Shown: positions 6,020 to 12,357 of the stretch, in pieces | How the letters are laid out: each line of letters opens with the position of its first letter | Numbering within the stretch: the stretch's first letter is position 1 | NCBI GenBank assembly: GCA_021163155.1 | Contig: JAGGXI010000116.1 | Location: 1-12,357, forward strand | DNA length: 12,357 nt | Source: Candidatus Aerophobota bacterium | GTDB lineage: Bacteria > Aerophobota > Aerophobia > Aerophobales > JAGGXI01 | Direction of reading: 5' to 3' | The notes under the pieces: generated by a model | What the model was told of the DNA's origin: nothing | The model's database searches: none | The model's input: only the letters and a program-made list of their open reading frames with translations | Program-made: the position numbers and the translations under genes

Positions 6020-8098
6020 ATGATAAGAGATGGGAAGATTGTTAAAATTCGTAAAAGGGATGGTAGAATAGTCGATTTTGACCAGAATAGAATTACCGAA
6101 GCTATATGGAAAGCTGCTCAAGCAGTGGGAGGGAGAGACAGAAAAGTAGCTGAAAGATTATCGAATCGTGTTGTTGGATTGTTGGAGGAAAGATTTCCTC
6201 TAAAAACCCCTAATGTTGAGGATACCCAGGATATTGTAGAAAAGGTGTTAATTGAAGAAGGACATGCCAGAACAGCTAAGGCATACATTCTATATAGAAA
6301 ACAACACGAAACTTTTAGGAAAATAAGGACCACTTTTTTAGAAGTGGAGAAGATAGTAAGTGATTATTTAATGCAGGTTGACTGGAGGGTAAAAGAAAAT
6401 AGCAATATAGGATATTCTATGTCGGGACTTTTAATGCATGTAGCAGGTTCAGTAATTTCCAATTATACTTTAGATAGAGTGTATCCTATGGAAGTAGCGG
6501 ATGCTCATCGAAATGGAGATATACACCTGCATGATTTATACTTTGGAATCACAGGTTACTGCGCTGGATGGTCACTGAAACAGCTTCTTTATGAAGGATT
6601 TAATGGTGTTTCTGGAACAGTAGAGTCTAAGCCAGCAAAGCATCTGGATACCGCTTTTTTACAGATAGCAAATTTTATTGGTACTTTGCAGAATGAATGG
6701 GCGGGAGCCCAGGCTTTTAATTCTATAGACACCTATCTTGCTCCTTTTGTCCGAAAAGATAGCTTAAGTTATCATCAAATTAAGCAAGCAGTGCAAAAGT
6801 TTGTTTTTAATTTAAATATAACTTCCCGCTGGGGTGGACAATCTCCCTTTAGTAATCTAACCTTTGATTGGACAGTTCCTGAAGACCTCAAAAAAGAGCC
6901 TGTAATCTTTGGAGGAAAATTATTAAATGAAACCTATGCTGGTTATCAAAAAGAGATGGATTTAATTAATAAGGCTTTTATTGAGGTCTTATCAGAAGGG
7001 GATATGAGCCGAAGACCATTTACTTTTCCTATTCCTACTTATAATTTAACCAAAGATTTCGATTGGGATAGTGAAAATTCAAATCTTCTTTTTGAAATGA
7101 CAGCAAAGTATGGACTTCCCTATTTTTCTAATTTTATCAATAGTGACCTAAATCCCAGTGATGTAAGGAGTATGTGCTGTAGGCTTCGTCTTAATTTAAG
7201 GCAATTAGATAGAAATATTACTGGCGGTCTTTTTGGCTCAGGAGATTCTACAGGTAGTATTGGGGTGGTGAGTATTAATATGCCCCGCATAGGTTATTTG
7301 TCTAAAAATAAAGACGAGTTCTTTGAAAGATTAGAATATATGATGACTTTAGCTAAGACTTCTTTAGAGATCAAGAGAGAAATAGTAGATAGAAATATGC
7401 AGGGAGGACTTCTTCCTTATAGTAAAAGATACTTAGGGACTTTAAAGAATCATTTTTCTACTATAGGTCCTGTTGGGATGAATGAAGCCTGTTTAAATCT
7501 ATTAGGAGAAGACATATCTGAAAAGGAAGGAAGAAGTTTTGCTCTAAAGACTTTAAATTTTATGAGAGAGAAACTGCAGGATTTCCAGGAAAATACAGGA
7601 CATATATACAATTTAGAGGCTATTCCGGCTGAGGGTACCTCTTATCGTTTAGCCAGAATCGATAAAAGGAAATATCCCAATATTATTGCTGCTGGGAAAG
7701 GAACCCCTTATTATACAAATTCTACTCTTTTGCCTGTAGATAAAACGGGAAATGTTATAGAGGCTTTAGAGCATCAAGAAGCTCTTCAGACTTTATATAC
7801 CGGGGGCACGGTTTTCCATATATTTTTAGGAGAGAGGCTATCTTCCGGGGAATCTTGTAAGAGACTTTTGAAAAAAGTAGTGTATAATACCAGAATTCCT
7901 TATTTTACTATAACTCCAACTTATTCTATCTGTTCTGAGCATGGATATATCAGAGGAGAGCACCCTGTATGTCCAATATGTGGAAAGGAGACAGAAGTAT
8001 ATAGTAGAGTAGTAGGTTACTTCAGGCCGGTAAAGAACTGGAACAAAGGAAAGCAGGAAGAATTCAGGCAAAGGGTAGAGTATAAAATGGAAAGTTAA
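6020..8098 (+). CDS. nrdD: anaerobic (class III) ribonucleoside-triphosphate reductase
   Basis: The 692-aa protein makes deoxyribonucleotides without oxygen using a glycyl radical. An ATP-cone allosteric domain fills roughly residues 7-97 (VKIRKRDGRIVDFD onward). The central barrel carries RSMCCRLRL with C386/C387, the likely thiyl-radical region, followed by GSIGVVSINMPRIGY. The C-terminus has the metal site C638, C651, C654 with H641 as a possible fourth ligand, then the glycyl-radical loop RVVGYFRPVKNWNKGK with G666. Length and motif order are normal and nothing is missing. The ATG at 6020 follows AAGGAG at good spacing. The activase gene starts 35 nt downstream, so the two are almost surely one transcript. 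Confidence 0.98.
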   Translation: MIRDGKIVKIRKRDGRIVDFDQNRITEAIWKAAQAVGGRDRKVAERLSNRVVGLLEERFPLKTPNVEDTQDIVEKVLIEEGHARTAKAYILYRKQHETFRKIRTTFLEVEKIVSDYLMQVDWRVKENSNIGYSMSGLLMHVAGSVISNYTLDRVYPMEVADAHRNGDIHLHDLYFGITGYCAGWSLKQLLYEGFNGVSGTVESKPAKHLDTAFLQIANFIGTLQNEWAGAQAFNSIDTYLAPFVRKDSLSYHQIKQAVQKFVFNLNITSRWGGQSPFSNLTFDWTVPEDLKKEPVIFGGKLLNETYAGYQKEMDLINKAFIEVLSEGDMSRRPFTFPIPTYNLTKDFDWDSENSNLLFEMTAKYGLPYFSNFINSDLNPSDVRSMCCRLRLNLRQLDRNITGGLFGSGDSTGSIGVVSINMPRIGYLSKNKDEFFERLEYMMTLAKTSLEIKREIVDRNMQGGLLPYSKRYLGTLKNHFSTIGPVGMNEACLNLLGEDISEKEGRSFALKTLNFMREKLQDFQENTGHIYNLEAIPAEGTSYRLARIDKRKYPNIIAAGKGTPYYTNSTLLPVDKTGNVIEALEHQEALQTLYTGGTVFHIFLGERLSSGESCKRLLKKVVYNTRIPYFTITPTYSICSEHGYIRGEHPVCPICGKETEVYSRVVGYFRPVKNWNKGKQEEFRQRVEYKMES

Positions 8099-8133
8099 AA
8101 TGCACAATCGCAAGCATCTTAGATGAGATTATT

Positions 8134-8841
8134 ATGGAATTTAAAGGCTTTGAGAAACTCTCTTTAATTGAGTATCCGGGGAAAATAGTTTCTGTTGTAT
8201 TCACAGGAGGATGTAATTTTCGCTGTCCTTTTTGTCATAATCCTGACCTTGTTTTAAATTCTAAAAAACTGCCCTCTATATCTGAAGAGGAAGTGATAAA
8301 TTATCTTATCTCCAAAAGGAAATATTTGGATGGGTTAGCTATTACTGGTGGAGAGCCAACTATTCATAAAAATTTACCAAATTTTTTAATTAAAGTAAAA
8401 AGAGCAAATTTTTTAATAGAACTTGAAACAAATGGCACTGAGCCTTCAATGATAAAGAAATTAATTGATAATCATCTGATAGACTATGTAGCTATGGATA
8501 TTAAATCTCCCCTTATCTGGGAAAAATATAGAGAAGCGGCAGGAATTAACAGTAAAGAGCTTTTTGAAAGAGTTAAACAGAGTGTAAGATTACTATTAAA
8601 ATCTAAGGTAGAGTATGAATTTAGAACAACCGTAGTTCCTGGTTTATTAACAGAAGAAGACATAATAAAAATTGCTGAACAAATTGAAGGAACAAAAAAG
8701 TATGCTCTCCAACAATTTATACCTAATAAATCTTTACAGGAAGATTACAAGCATATAAAACCTTACTCCCTGGAAGAGTTGGAGAAAATTAAGGAGAGAG
8801 TGAAAAACTTTCTTGGGGTTTGTGAGATGAGGGGGGTGTAA
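8134..8841 (+). CDS. nrdG: anaerobic RNR-activating radical-SAM protein (NrdG-type)
   Basis: This 235-aa protein has the radical-SAM cysteine triad C27-x3-C31-x2-C34 (GGCNFRCPFCHNPDLV) and the SAM-binding TGGEPT (71-76). The start MEFKGFEKLSLIEYPGKI matches the longer NrdG subtype, whose members cleave SAM to place the glycyl radical on NrdD. Position directly after nrdD strongly supports that role, although close relatives also activate other glycyl-radical enzymes. The ATG at 8134 has only a weak GATGAG upstream. Its TAA overlaps the next ATG by one base (TAATG), implying translational coupling to the MscS channel. Confidence 0.93.
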   Translation: MEFKGFEKLSLIEYPGKIVSVVFTGGCNFRCPFCHNPDLVLNSKKLPSISEEEVINYLISKRKYLDGLAITGGEPTIHKNLPNFLIKVKRANFLIELETNGTEPSMIKKLIDNHLIDYVAMDIKSPLIWEKYREAAGINSKELFERVKQSVRLLLKSKVEYEFRTTVVPGLLTEEDIIKIAEQIEGTKKYALQQFIPNKSLQEDYKHIKPYSLEELEKIKERVKNFLGVCEMRGV

Positions 8842-9905
8842 TGGCAGCAAAGATTTTAAATTTTTTAAAAATTTTTTTACTTAGCCCTTATATAAAGGCA
8901 ATTATTGCTTTTTTTATCTTTTTTGTTGGAGCAAAATTAATCTATTTTTTTCTTACCCACTTAGTAGCTAAATGGACAAAAAAGACAATTACCCAGCTTG
9001 ACGATATTATTCTTTTTAAAGTGAAAAGTCCTATCTTTTACATTATCGTTTTAGCGGGAATAGCTACAGCCATCAATTTTCTTCCCATCCCTACTTTATT
9101 TAAAGAAATCACTTCTAAAGCGGTGATTTCTATAGTTTTGGCTATTTCTTGCTATTTAATAGCTATTTTTTTTAATTTAATCATTAAAGCCTGGATTAAT
9201 AGGAAAAAAGCAATAGTAGGAAAGGCAAGAAATGAGAGTTTAGTAATTATAAGCAGGAAAATATTAAATCTTATTATTTTTATTTTATTAATTACTTTTA
9301 TTTTAAGCCTATGGGGAGTAAAAGTTACTGGTTTAGTAGCTAGTTTGGGTATTGCCGGTTTAATAATAGGTTTAGCTTTACAGAATACCCTGGCCAATAT
9401 CTTTGGAGGAATAGCTCTTATTGTTGATGGTTCTTTTAAGATAGGAGATTTTATTGAATTGGAGAATGGAGAATCAGGAAAAATTATTGATGTAGGTTTA
9501 AGGTCTACTCGAATAGAGTCATTTGACAAAGGCAATGAGATTATTGTTCCCAATAGTAAGTTAGTAATGAGTGAAATTACCAATTATGGACGCCCTCTGA
9601 TCCGTTTAAAAATGATAGTAAATATAGGTGTAGCTTATGGTTCAGATATAAAGAAGGTTAAACAAATCCTTTTGAATTGTGCTAAGAAGACAGATAGGGT
9701 TTTAAAAAACCCTTCTCCTCAGGTTTACTTTATAGAAATGGCCGATTTTTCCCTTAATTTTAAGGTAATATTCTGGATTGATACCTATAGAAAAAGGCTG
9801 GAAATACAGGATAAAATTATCTCTTCAGTTTATGAGGAGCTCCAATCTCAGGGAATACAGATTCCTTTCCCCACAAGAACCATTTACATAGAGAAATCAC
9901 AATAA
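8841..9905 (+). CDS. MscS-family small-conductance mechanosensitive channel
   Basis: The 354-aa protein has N-terminal membrane helices near residues 14-38, 62-82, 92-118 and 140-160. The pore helix SLGIAGLIIGLALQNTLANI (168-187) follows, then FGGIALIVDGSFKIGDFIEL and GVVxxI-type beta-domain sequence (GKIIDVGLRSTRIESFDKGNEIIVPNS), the core of MscS. The C-terminal alpha/beta vestibule is complete, ending PFPTRTIYIEK. It should release solutes on hypo-osmotic shock. The four or so predicted helices place it among the slightly extended MscS/YnaI-like members. GAGGGGGGTG (8828-8837) serves as ribosome site. The one-base overlap with the nrdG gene is structural coupling; no functional link is evident. 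Confidence 0.93.
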   Translation: MAAKILNFLKIFLLSPYIKAIIAFFIFFVGAKLIYFFLTHLVAKWTKKTITQLDDIILFKVKSPIFYIIVLAGIATAINFLPIPTLFKEITSKAVISIVLAISCYLIAIFFNLIIKAWINRKKAIVGKARNESLVIISRKILNLIIFILLITFILSLWGVKVTGLVASLGIAGLIIGLALQNTLANIFGGIALIVDGSFKIGDFIELENGESGKIIDVGLRSTRIESFDKGNEIIVPNSKLVMSEITNYGRPLIRLKMIVNIGVAYGSDIKKVKQILLNCAKKTDRVLKNPSPQVYFIEMADFSLNFKVIFWIDTYRKRLEIQDKIISSVYEELQSQGIQIPFPTRTIYIEKSQ

Positions 9906-9933
9906 TTCAGAATTAAGAATTCAGAATTAAGAA
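9906..9933 (+). repeat. 14-bp tandem duplication
   Basis: TTCAGAATTAAGAA is present twice back to back (9906-9919, 9920-9933), starting directly after the mscS stop codon. Confidence 0.85.
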
Positions 9934-10090
9934 AAAAACATATCTTGAAGGTAGTGGTAAGATTAGAAAATATTTATGGTTAGAAAATTATGATTTTACT
10001 GCGATTTTGGAATTAAGAAAAGATAGAAGGCTTATTATCTTAATTACTGCTTTTTATGCAGAAAAATGGAAAAAGAAAAATTTACAGTAA
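9917..10090 (+). pseudogene. orphan C-terminal gene fragment, no start codon
   Basis: A 57-codon open stretch ends in TAA at 10088-10090 and reads, after the repeat, KKTYLEGSGKIRKYLWLE, then NYDFTAILELRKDRRLIILI, then TAFYAEKWKKKN. The amphipathic, protein-like composition suggests a real 3' coding remnant. No ATG, GTG or TTG in this frame precedes the protein-like part, and an in-frame TAA lies at 9914-9916. From memory, the pattern recalls the C-terminal strands of small RelE/PBECR-like nuclease domains found in accessory regions, but I cannot confirm this. The 5' end seems to have been lost at the repeat. Confidence 0.4.
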
Positions 10091-10164
10091 AATTAACGAA
10101 AATACAATGGAGACTCTAATGCATCAAATAATTTATTTATTTAAAGATTATACTCCTTCTTATC

Positions 10165-10193
10165 TTTCTCCAGTTTTTGATTAACTGGAGAAA
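10165..10193. repeat. hairpin, 11-bp perfect stem
   Basis: TTTCTCCAGTT (10165-10175) pairs with AACTGGAGAAA (10183-10193) around a 7-nt loop. No T-run follows on either strand, so a classical terminator is not supported. Confidence 0.65.
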
Positions 10194-10207
10194 ATTATAA
10201 ATATAAT
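10177..10207 (+). promoter_or_regulatory. weak candidate promoter for the wHTH-MNT gene
   Basis: A perfect -10 TATAAT (10202-10207) has TTGATT 19 nt upstream (10177-10182), partly inside the hairpin. The spacing is long. Background AT richness makes chance matches likely. Confidence 0.3.
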
Positions 10208-10226
10208 AGGAATAAAAAAATTGATT

Positions 10227-10255
10227 TTGTAGTCAAAATATACTACAATTGTACT
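10227..10255. promoter_or_regulatory. operator-like inverted and direct repeat
   Basis: TTGTAGT (10227-10233) and ACTACAA (10242-10248) form a 7-bp inverted pair. TTGTACTCAAAA beginning at 10249 directly repeats TTGTAGTCAAAA with one change. It lies about 20-50 nt before a gene encoding a winged-helix domain, where an autoregulatory operator would be expected (inference). Confidence 0.4.
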
Positions 10256-10274
10256 CAAAAAGGGCTACAAAGAT

Positions 10275-10845
10275 ATGGATATGTTACAAATTACTAAATC
10301 TAAATTGAGAGAAGAATTATTAAATCTCTATTTCACCAATCCAAATAAAAGATTTTATTTAAGAGAATTGGAGAGAATACTTGGTTTTTCTGCAGGAAAT
10401 ATTCGCAGAGAACTAATTAAACTTAAAAAAAAGGCCTTTTTCTTACAGAAAACAAAGGGAATCTCACTTATTATTATCTAAATAAGTCCTTCCCTCTTTT
10501 TCAAGAATTAAAAAGTATTATTTCAAAAACCTCAGGTGCTCCAAAGATGATTAAGGACTCCTTAAAAAAATAAAAGAGATAGAACATGCCTTTATTTATG
10601 GCTCCTTTGCTAAAGGTGAAGAAAAAGAGGCAAGTGATATAGACCTATTTATTAGAGGCAAAGTGAATGAGGATAAACTTATCGATGAAACCAACAAACT
10701 TGAGAAAAAATTACAGAGAGAGATAAATTTCACTCTTTATGAAAAAAGTGACTTTGAGCAGAAGAAAAAAGAAGGTAACCCATTTATTTTAGAGGTGATA
10801 AAAGAACAGAAGATATTTTTGATAGGGGACAAAAGTGAATTATAA
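10275..10845 (+). pseudogene. wHTH-MNT nucleotidyltransferase (HEPN/MNT system), disrupted by two frameshifts
   Basis: The gene reads in three frames. Frame one (from ATG 10275) gives a winged-helix N-terminus with FYLRELERILGFSAGNIRRE. At the A8 tract 10425-10432 the frame must gain one A; frame two then gives GLFLTENKGNLTYYYLNKSF and PLFQELKSIISKTSG, up to a TAA at 10571. At the A7 tract 10564-10570 one more A is needed; frame three then gives IYGSFAKGEEKEASDIDLFI and runs to TAA 10843-10845. GS-x10-DxD is the hallmark of minimal nucleotidyltransferases, the AMPylating antitoxins of HEPN toxins. With both A's restored the product is 190 aa, uninterrupted and normal for wHTH-MNT proteins. 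As given, only a 68-aa product and perhaps an internal ATG start (10663) could be made. Options: decay, homopolymer sequencing error, or transcriptional slippage. Confidence 0.85.
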
Positions 10846-10873
10846 AGAGATCGTTAAAGAGCTGCTTAACTGA
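10835..10873 (+). pseudogene. remnant start of a HEPN-domain partner gene (12 codons)
   Basis: GTG 10835 begins an ORF overlapping the MNT 3' end by 11 nt and reading VNYKEIVKELLN before TGA 10871-10873. This resembles, from memory, the opening residues of HEPN proteins encoded directly after wHTH-MNT genes. GGGG (10825-10828) could serve as a ribosome site. The rest of the gene is absent and the Nudix gene begins 10 nt later, so a deletion seems to have removed the toxin body. The short length makes this tentative. Confidence 0.4.
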
Positions 10874-10883
10874 AAGGAAAAAA

Positions 10884-11378
10884 ATGAAAAATTATATATT
10901 TTGTCCATTATGCAGAACACATCTAAAAAAAAGTGTAATCGATGGAAAGGAAAGGGGGTATTGTCCTAAATGTGGATTTGTAAACTATAAAAATCCTCTT
11001 CCTTCCGCAGGCGCTGTTGCTGTAAAAAATGGTAAAGTCTTACTTATAAAAAGAGGAAGAGAACCTGGAAAAGGTTTATGGGCACTACCTTCAGGATTTA
11101 TTGAATCTGGTGAAACACCGGAAGATGCCTGCTCTCGTGAACTAAAAGAAGAAACAGGTATGGATGGTATTATAAATAGGCTTATAGGAGTATATCGGGA
11201 AGGGACGGAGGTTTACGGAGATGTAATCGTTGTAATGTATTTTGTGGAGATCATTGGAGGAGAACTGAAAGCCGGTGATGATGCAGAAGAAGCAAAATTT
11301 TTTAATAAAGAAAAATTACCTAATCTTCACTTTAATTGCTTTAATAAAGCAGTAGTGGAAGTTTTGCATGAAAACTGA
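10884..11378 (+). CDS. Nudix hydrolase with N-terminal zinc ribbon
   Basis: The 164-aa protein begins with a four-cysteine ribbon (C7, C10, C27, C30) and continues with a complete Nudix box at 71-93: G71, E77, R85, E86, E89, E90 and G92 in the standard GX5EX7REUXEEXGU spacing. The zinc-ribbon arrangement recalls NADH-pyrophosphatase (NudC)-like and related ADP-ribose/NUDIX proteins. However, the protein is shorter than NudC and the NudC SQPWPFPxS motif is not seen, so the substrate (a nucleoside diphosphate derivative) stays open. AAAGGA (10873-10878) lies 5 nt before the ATG. The upstream neighbour is the truncated HEPN/MNT patch. The aminotransferase follows after 25 nt, probably co-transcribed. 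Confidence 0.92.
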   Translation: MKNYIFCPLCRTHLKKSVIDGKERGYCPKCGFVNYKNPLPSAGAVAVKNGKVLLIKRGREPGKGLWALPSGFIESGETPEDACSRELKEETGMDGIINRLIGVYREGTEVYGDVIVVMYFVEIIGGELKAGDDAEEAKFFNKEKLPNLHFNCFNKAVVEVLHEN

Positions 11379-11403
11379 AAAATTAAATTTAAGGAGATAA
11401 AAA

Positions 11404-12357
11404 ATGGATAAGTTTATTTCAATTAAGACCAGCCTGCCGGGACCAAAATCCCAGGAGATTGCCAAAAGAAGAGACAAGTATGTAGCTAAACCTATGGGTA
11501 GCTCTCTTTCTCCCTGTTATATTGCTAAAGGTAAGGGAGCCCTGGTTATTGATGTAGATGGTAATCAATTTATTGACCTTACTGGAGGATGGGGATGTCT
11601 TGCAGTTGGTCATACACACAAAAGAGTTGTAGAAGCTATTAAGGACCAGGCTGAAAAGTATCTCCATACTGATTTTACTGCTATTCCCTATGAACCTTTT
11701 GTTGAGCTCTGCGCTAAGTTAGTAGAATTAGCTCCAGGAGATACGCCTAAAACAGCTGCTCTTTTTAATTCAGGAGCAGAAGCAATAGAAAATGCAGTAA
11801 AGATTGCCCGAGCTTACACTAAAAGGACAGGGATTATTGTTTTTGAAAATGCCTTTCATGGTCGAACTCTTTTAACTATGACTATGACCCATAAGGCTAT
11901 GCCCTATAAATACAAGTTTGGTCCCTTTGCTCCTGATATATACCGTTTGCCTTTCCCGACCCCCTATCATCCTACTATTAAGATTGAGGATTTTGAAAGA
12001 ATACTTGCCAATACTGTAGTTCCTGAATCTGTTGCCGCTATAGTGATTGAGCCTATTCAGGGAGAAGGTGGATTTAATGTTCCCATAGAGGGGTTTTTAG
12101 AATACTTAAGAGAATTAACTAAAAAATATGGAATGATGTTTGTAGCCGATGAGGTTCAAAGTGGTATAGGAAGAACAGGAAAATTTTTTGCTATAGAAAA
12201 TTGGAATATAGAGCCAGACATTATATGTCTTGCTAAGTCCTTAGCTGCGGGATTGCCTCTTTCAGCAGTAATTGCTAAGAAAAATATTATGGATACCTTA
12301 CCTGGTGGAACTGTTGGAGGAACTTATGTAGGTAATCCTGTAGCCTGTAGAGCAGCC
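11404..12357 (+). CDS. class III PLP aminotransferase (4-aminobutyrate aminotransferase-like), partial at right edge
   Basis: The 318 codons visible run off the window without a stop. Class III landmarks are in order: IDVDGNQFIDLTGGWG (49-64), FNSGAEAIENAVKIAR for the PLP phosphate (121-136), FHGRT (151-155), EPIQGEGGF (216-224), VADEVQSGIGRTGKFF with D249 binding the pyridine nitrogen, and AKSLAAGLPLSAVI with K278 as Schiff-base lysine. GGTYVGNPVACRA closes the visible part. The best fit is GabT-type enzymes transferring the terminal amino group of GABA or similar omega-amino acids to 2-oxoglutarate. Ornithine or acetylornithine aminotransferases share these motifs, so the substrate is not certain. 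AAGGAG (11391-11396) precedes the ATG by 7 nt. Confidence 0.9.
   Translation, partial: MDKFISIKTSLPGPKSQEIAKRRDKYVAKPMGSSLSPCYIAKGKGALVIDVDGNQFIDLTGGWGCLAVGHTHKRVVEAIKDQAEKYLHTDFTAIPYEPFVELCAKLVELAPGDTPKTAALFNSGAEAIENAVKIARAYTKRTGIIVFENAFHGRTLLTMTMTHKAMPYKYKFGPFAPDIYRLPFPTPYHPTIKIEDFERILANTVVPESVAAIVIEPIQGEGGFNVPIEGFLEYLRELTKKYGMMFVADEVQSGIGRTGKFFAIENWNIEPDIICLAKSLAAGLPLSAVIAKKNIMDTLPGGTVGGTYVGNPVACRAA

Larger units (their letters stand above)
9906..10274. other. 369-bp spacer without an intact gene
   Basis: It holds the 14-bp tandem duplication, the orphan 3' fragment, an 11-bp-stem hairpin (10165-10193) and a candidate promoter/operator region before the wHTH-MNT gene. I see no RNA gene or complete ORF. 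Confidence 0.75.

Noticed and set aside
9152-9583. 143-aa minus-strand ORF
   Set aside because: It lies wholly inside the well-supported mscS gene, has low-complexity composition and shows no recognisable motif. The same holds for the minus-strand ORFs within the QueG-like, DUF1614, nfu, nrdD and aminotransferase genes.
10663-10845. A separate 60-aa gene starting at ATG 10663
   Set aside because: It is the in-frame 3' part of the MNT gene, downstream of its GS-x10-DxD motif, and has no ribosome site.

Overview
The window is AT-rich, densely coded bacterial DNA. Nearly every gene lies on the plus strand; the only minus-strand gene is a response regulator cut by the left edge. An oxygen-sensitive class III ribonucleotide reductase with its radical-SAM activase, two 4Fe-4S proteins and an Nfu-type Fe-S scaffold point to an anaerobe. 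TTG and GTG starts with clear Shine-Dalgarno sites and repeat-rich spacers fit an uncultured bacterial lineage, but I cannot name the phylum from this sequence.

Layout. (1) 2-283, minus: REC domain of a response regulator, running off the window. (2) 522-4330: a tight operon of HIT protein, NH3-dependent NAD synthetase, MnmG and a short QueG-like two-cluster Fe-S protein. The gaps are 3 nt, 18 nt and a 4-nt overlap, and a candidate promoter lies just upstream. The operon mixes nucleotide/NAD metabolism with tRNA wobble modification. (3) 4331-4882: a gene-free spacer with an 8-bp tandem repeat running out of the upstream gene, purine-rich repeats, one copy of a dispersed palindromic repeat and a 207-bp MITE-like element. 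(4) 4883-5913: a DUF1614-type membrane protein and a NifU-C/Nfu protein. Both are followed immediately after the stop by the same 20-nt sequence and then by further copies of the palindromic repeat, one of which can fold as a cloverleaf. (5) 6020-9905: nrdD, a NrdG-type activase and an MscS channel, the last overlapping the activase gene by one base. (6) 9906-10873: a decayed accessory patch. It holds an orphan 3' gene fragment, hairpins, a wHTH-MNT nucleotidyltransferase broken by two one-base frameshifts in poly-A tracts, and what looks like the first 12 codons of a HEPN partner. (7) 10884-12357: a zinc-ribbon Nudix hydrolase and a class III PLP aminotransferase cut by the right edge.

The housekeeping genes are intact and conventional. 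The unusual signal is in the spacers: a modular, structured repeat family, a MITE-like insertion, and an apparent HEPN/MNT toxin-antitoxin locus caught in decay, or possibly dependent on slippage at A tracts.
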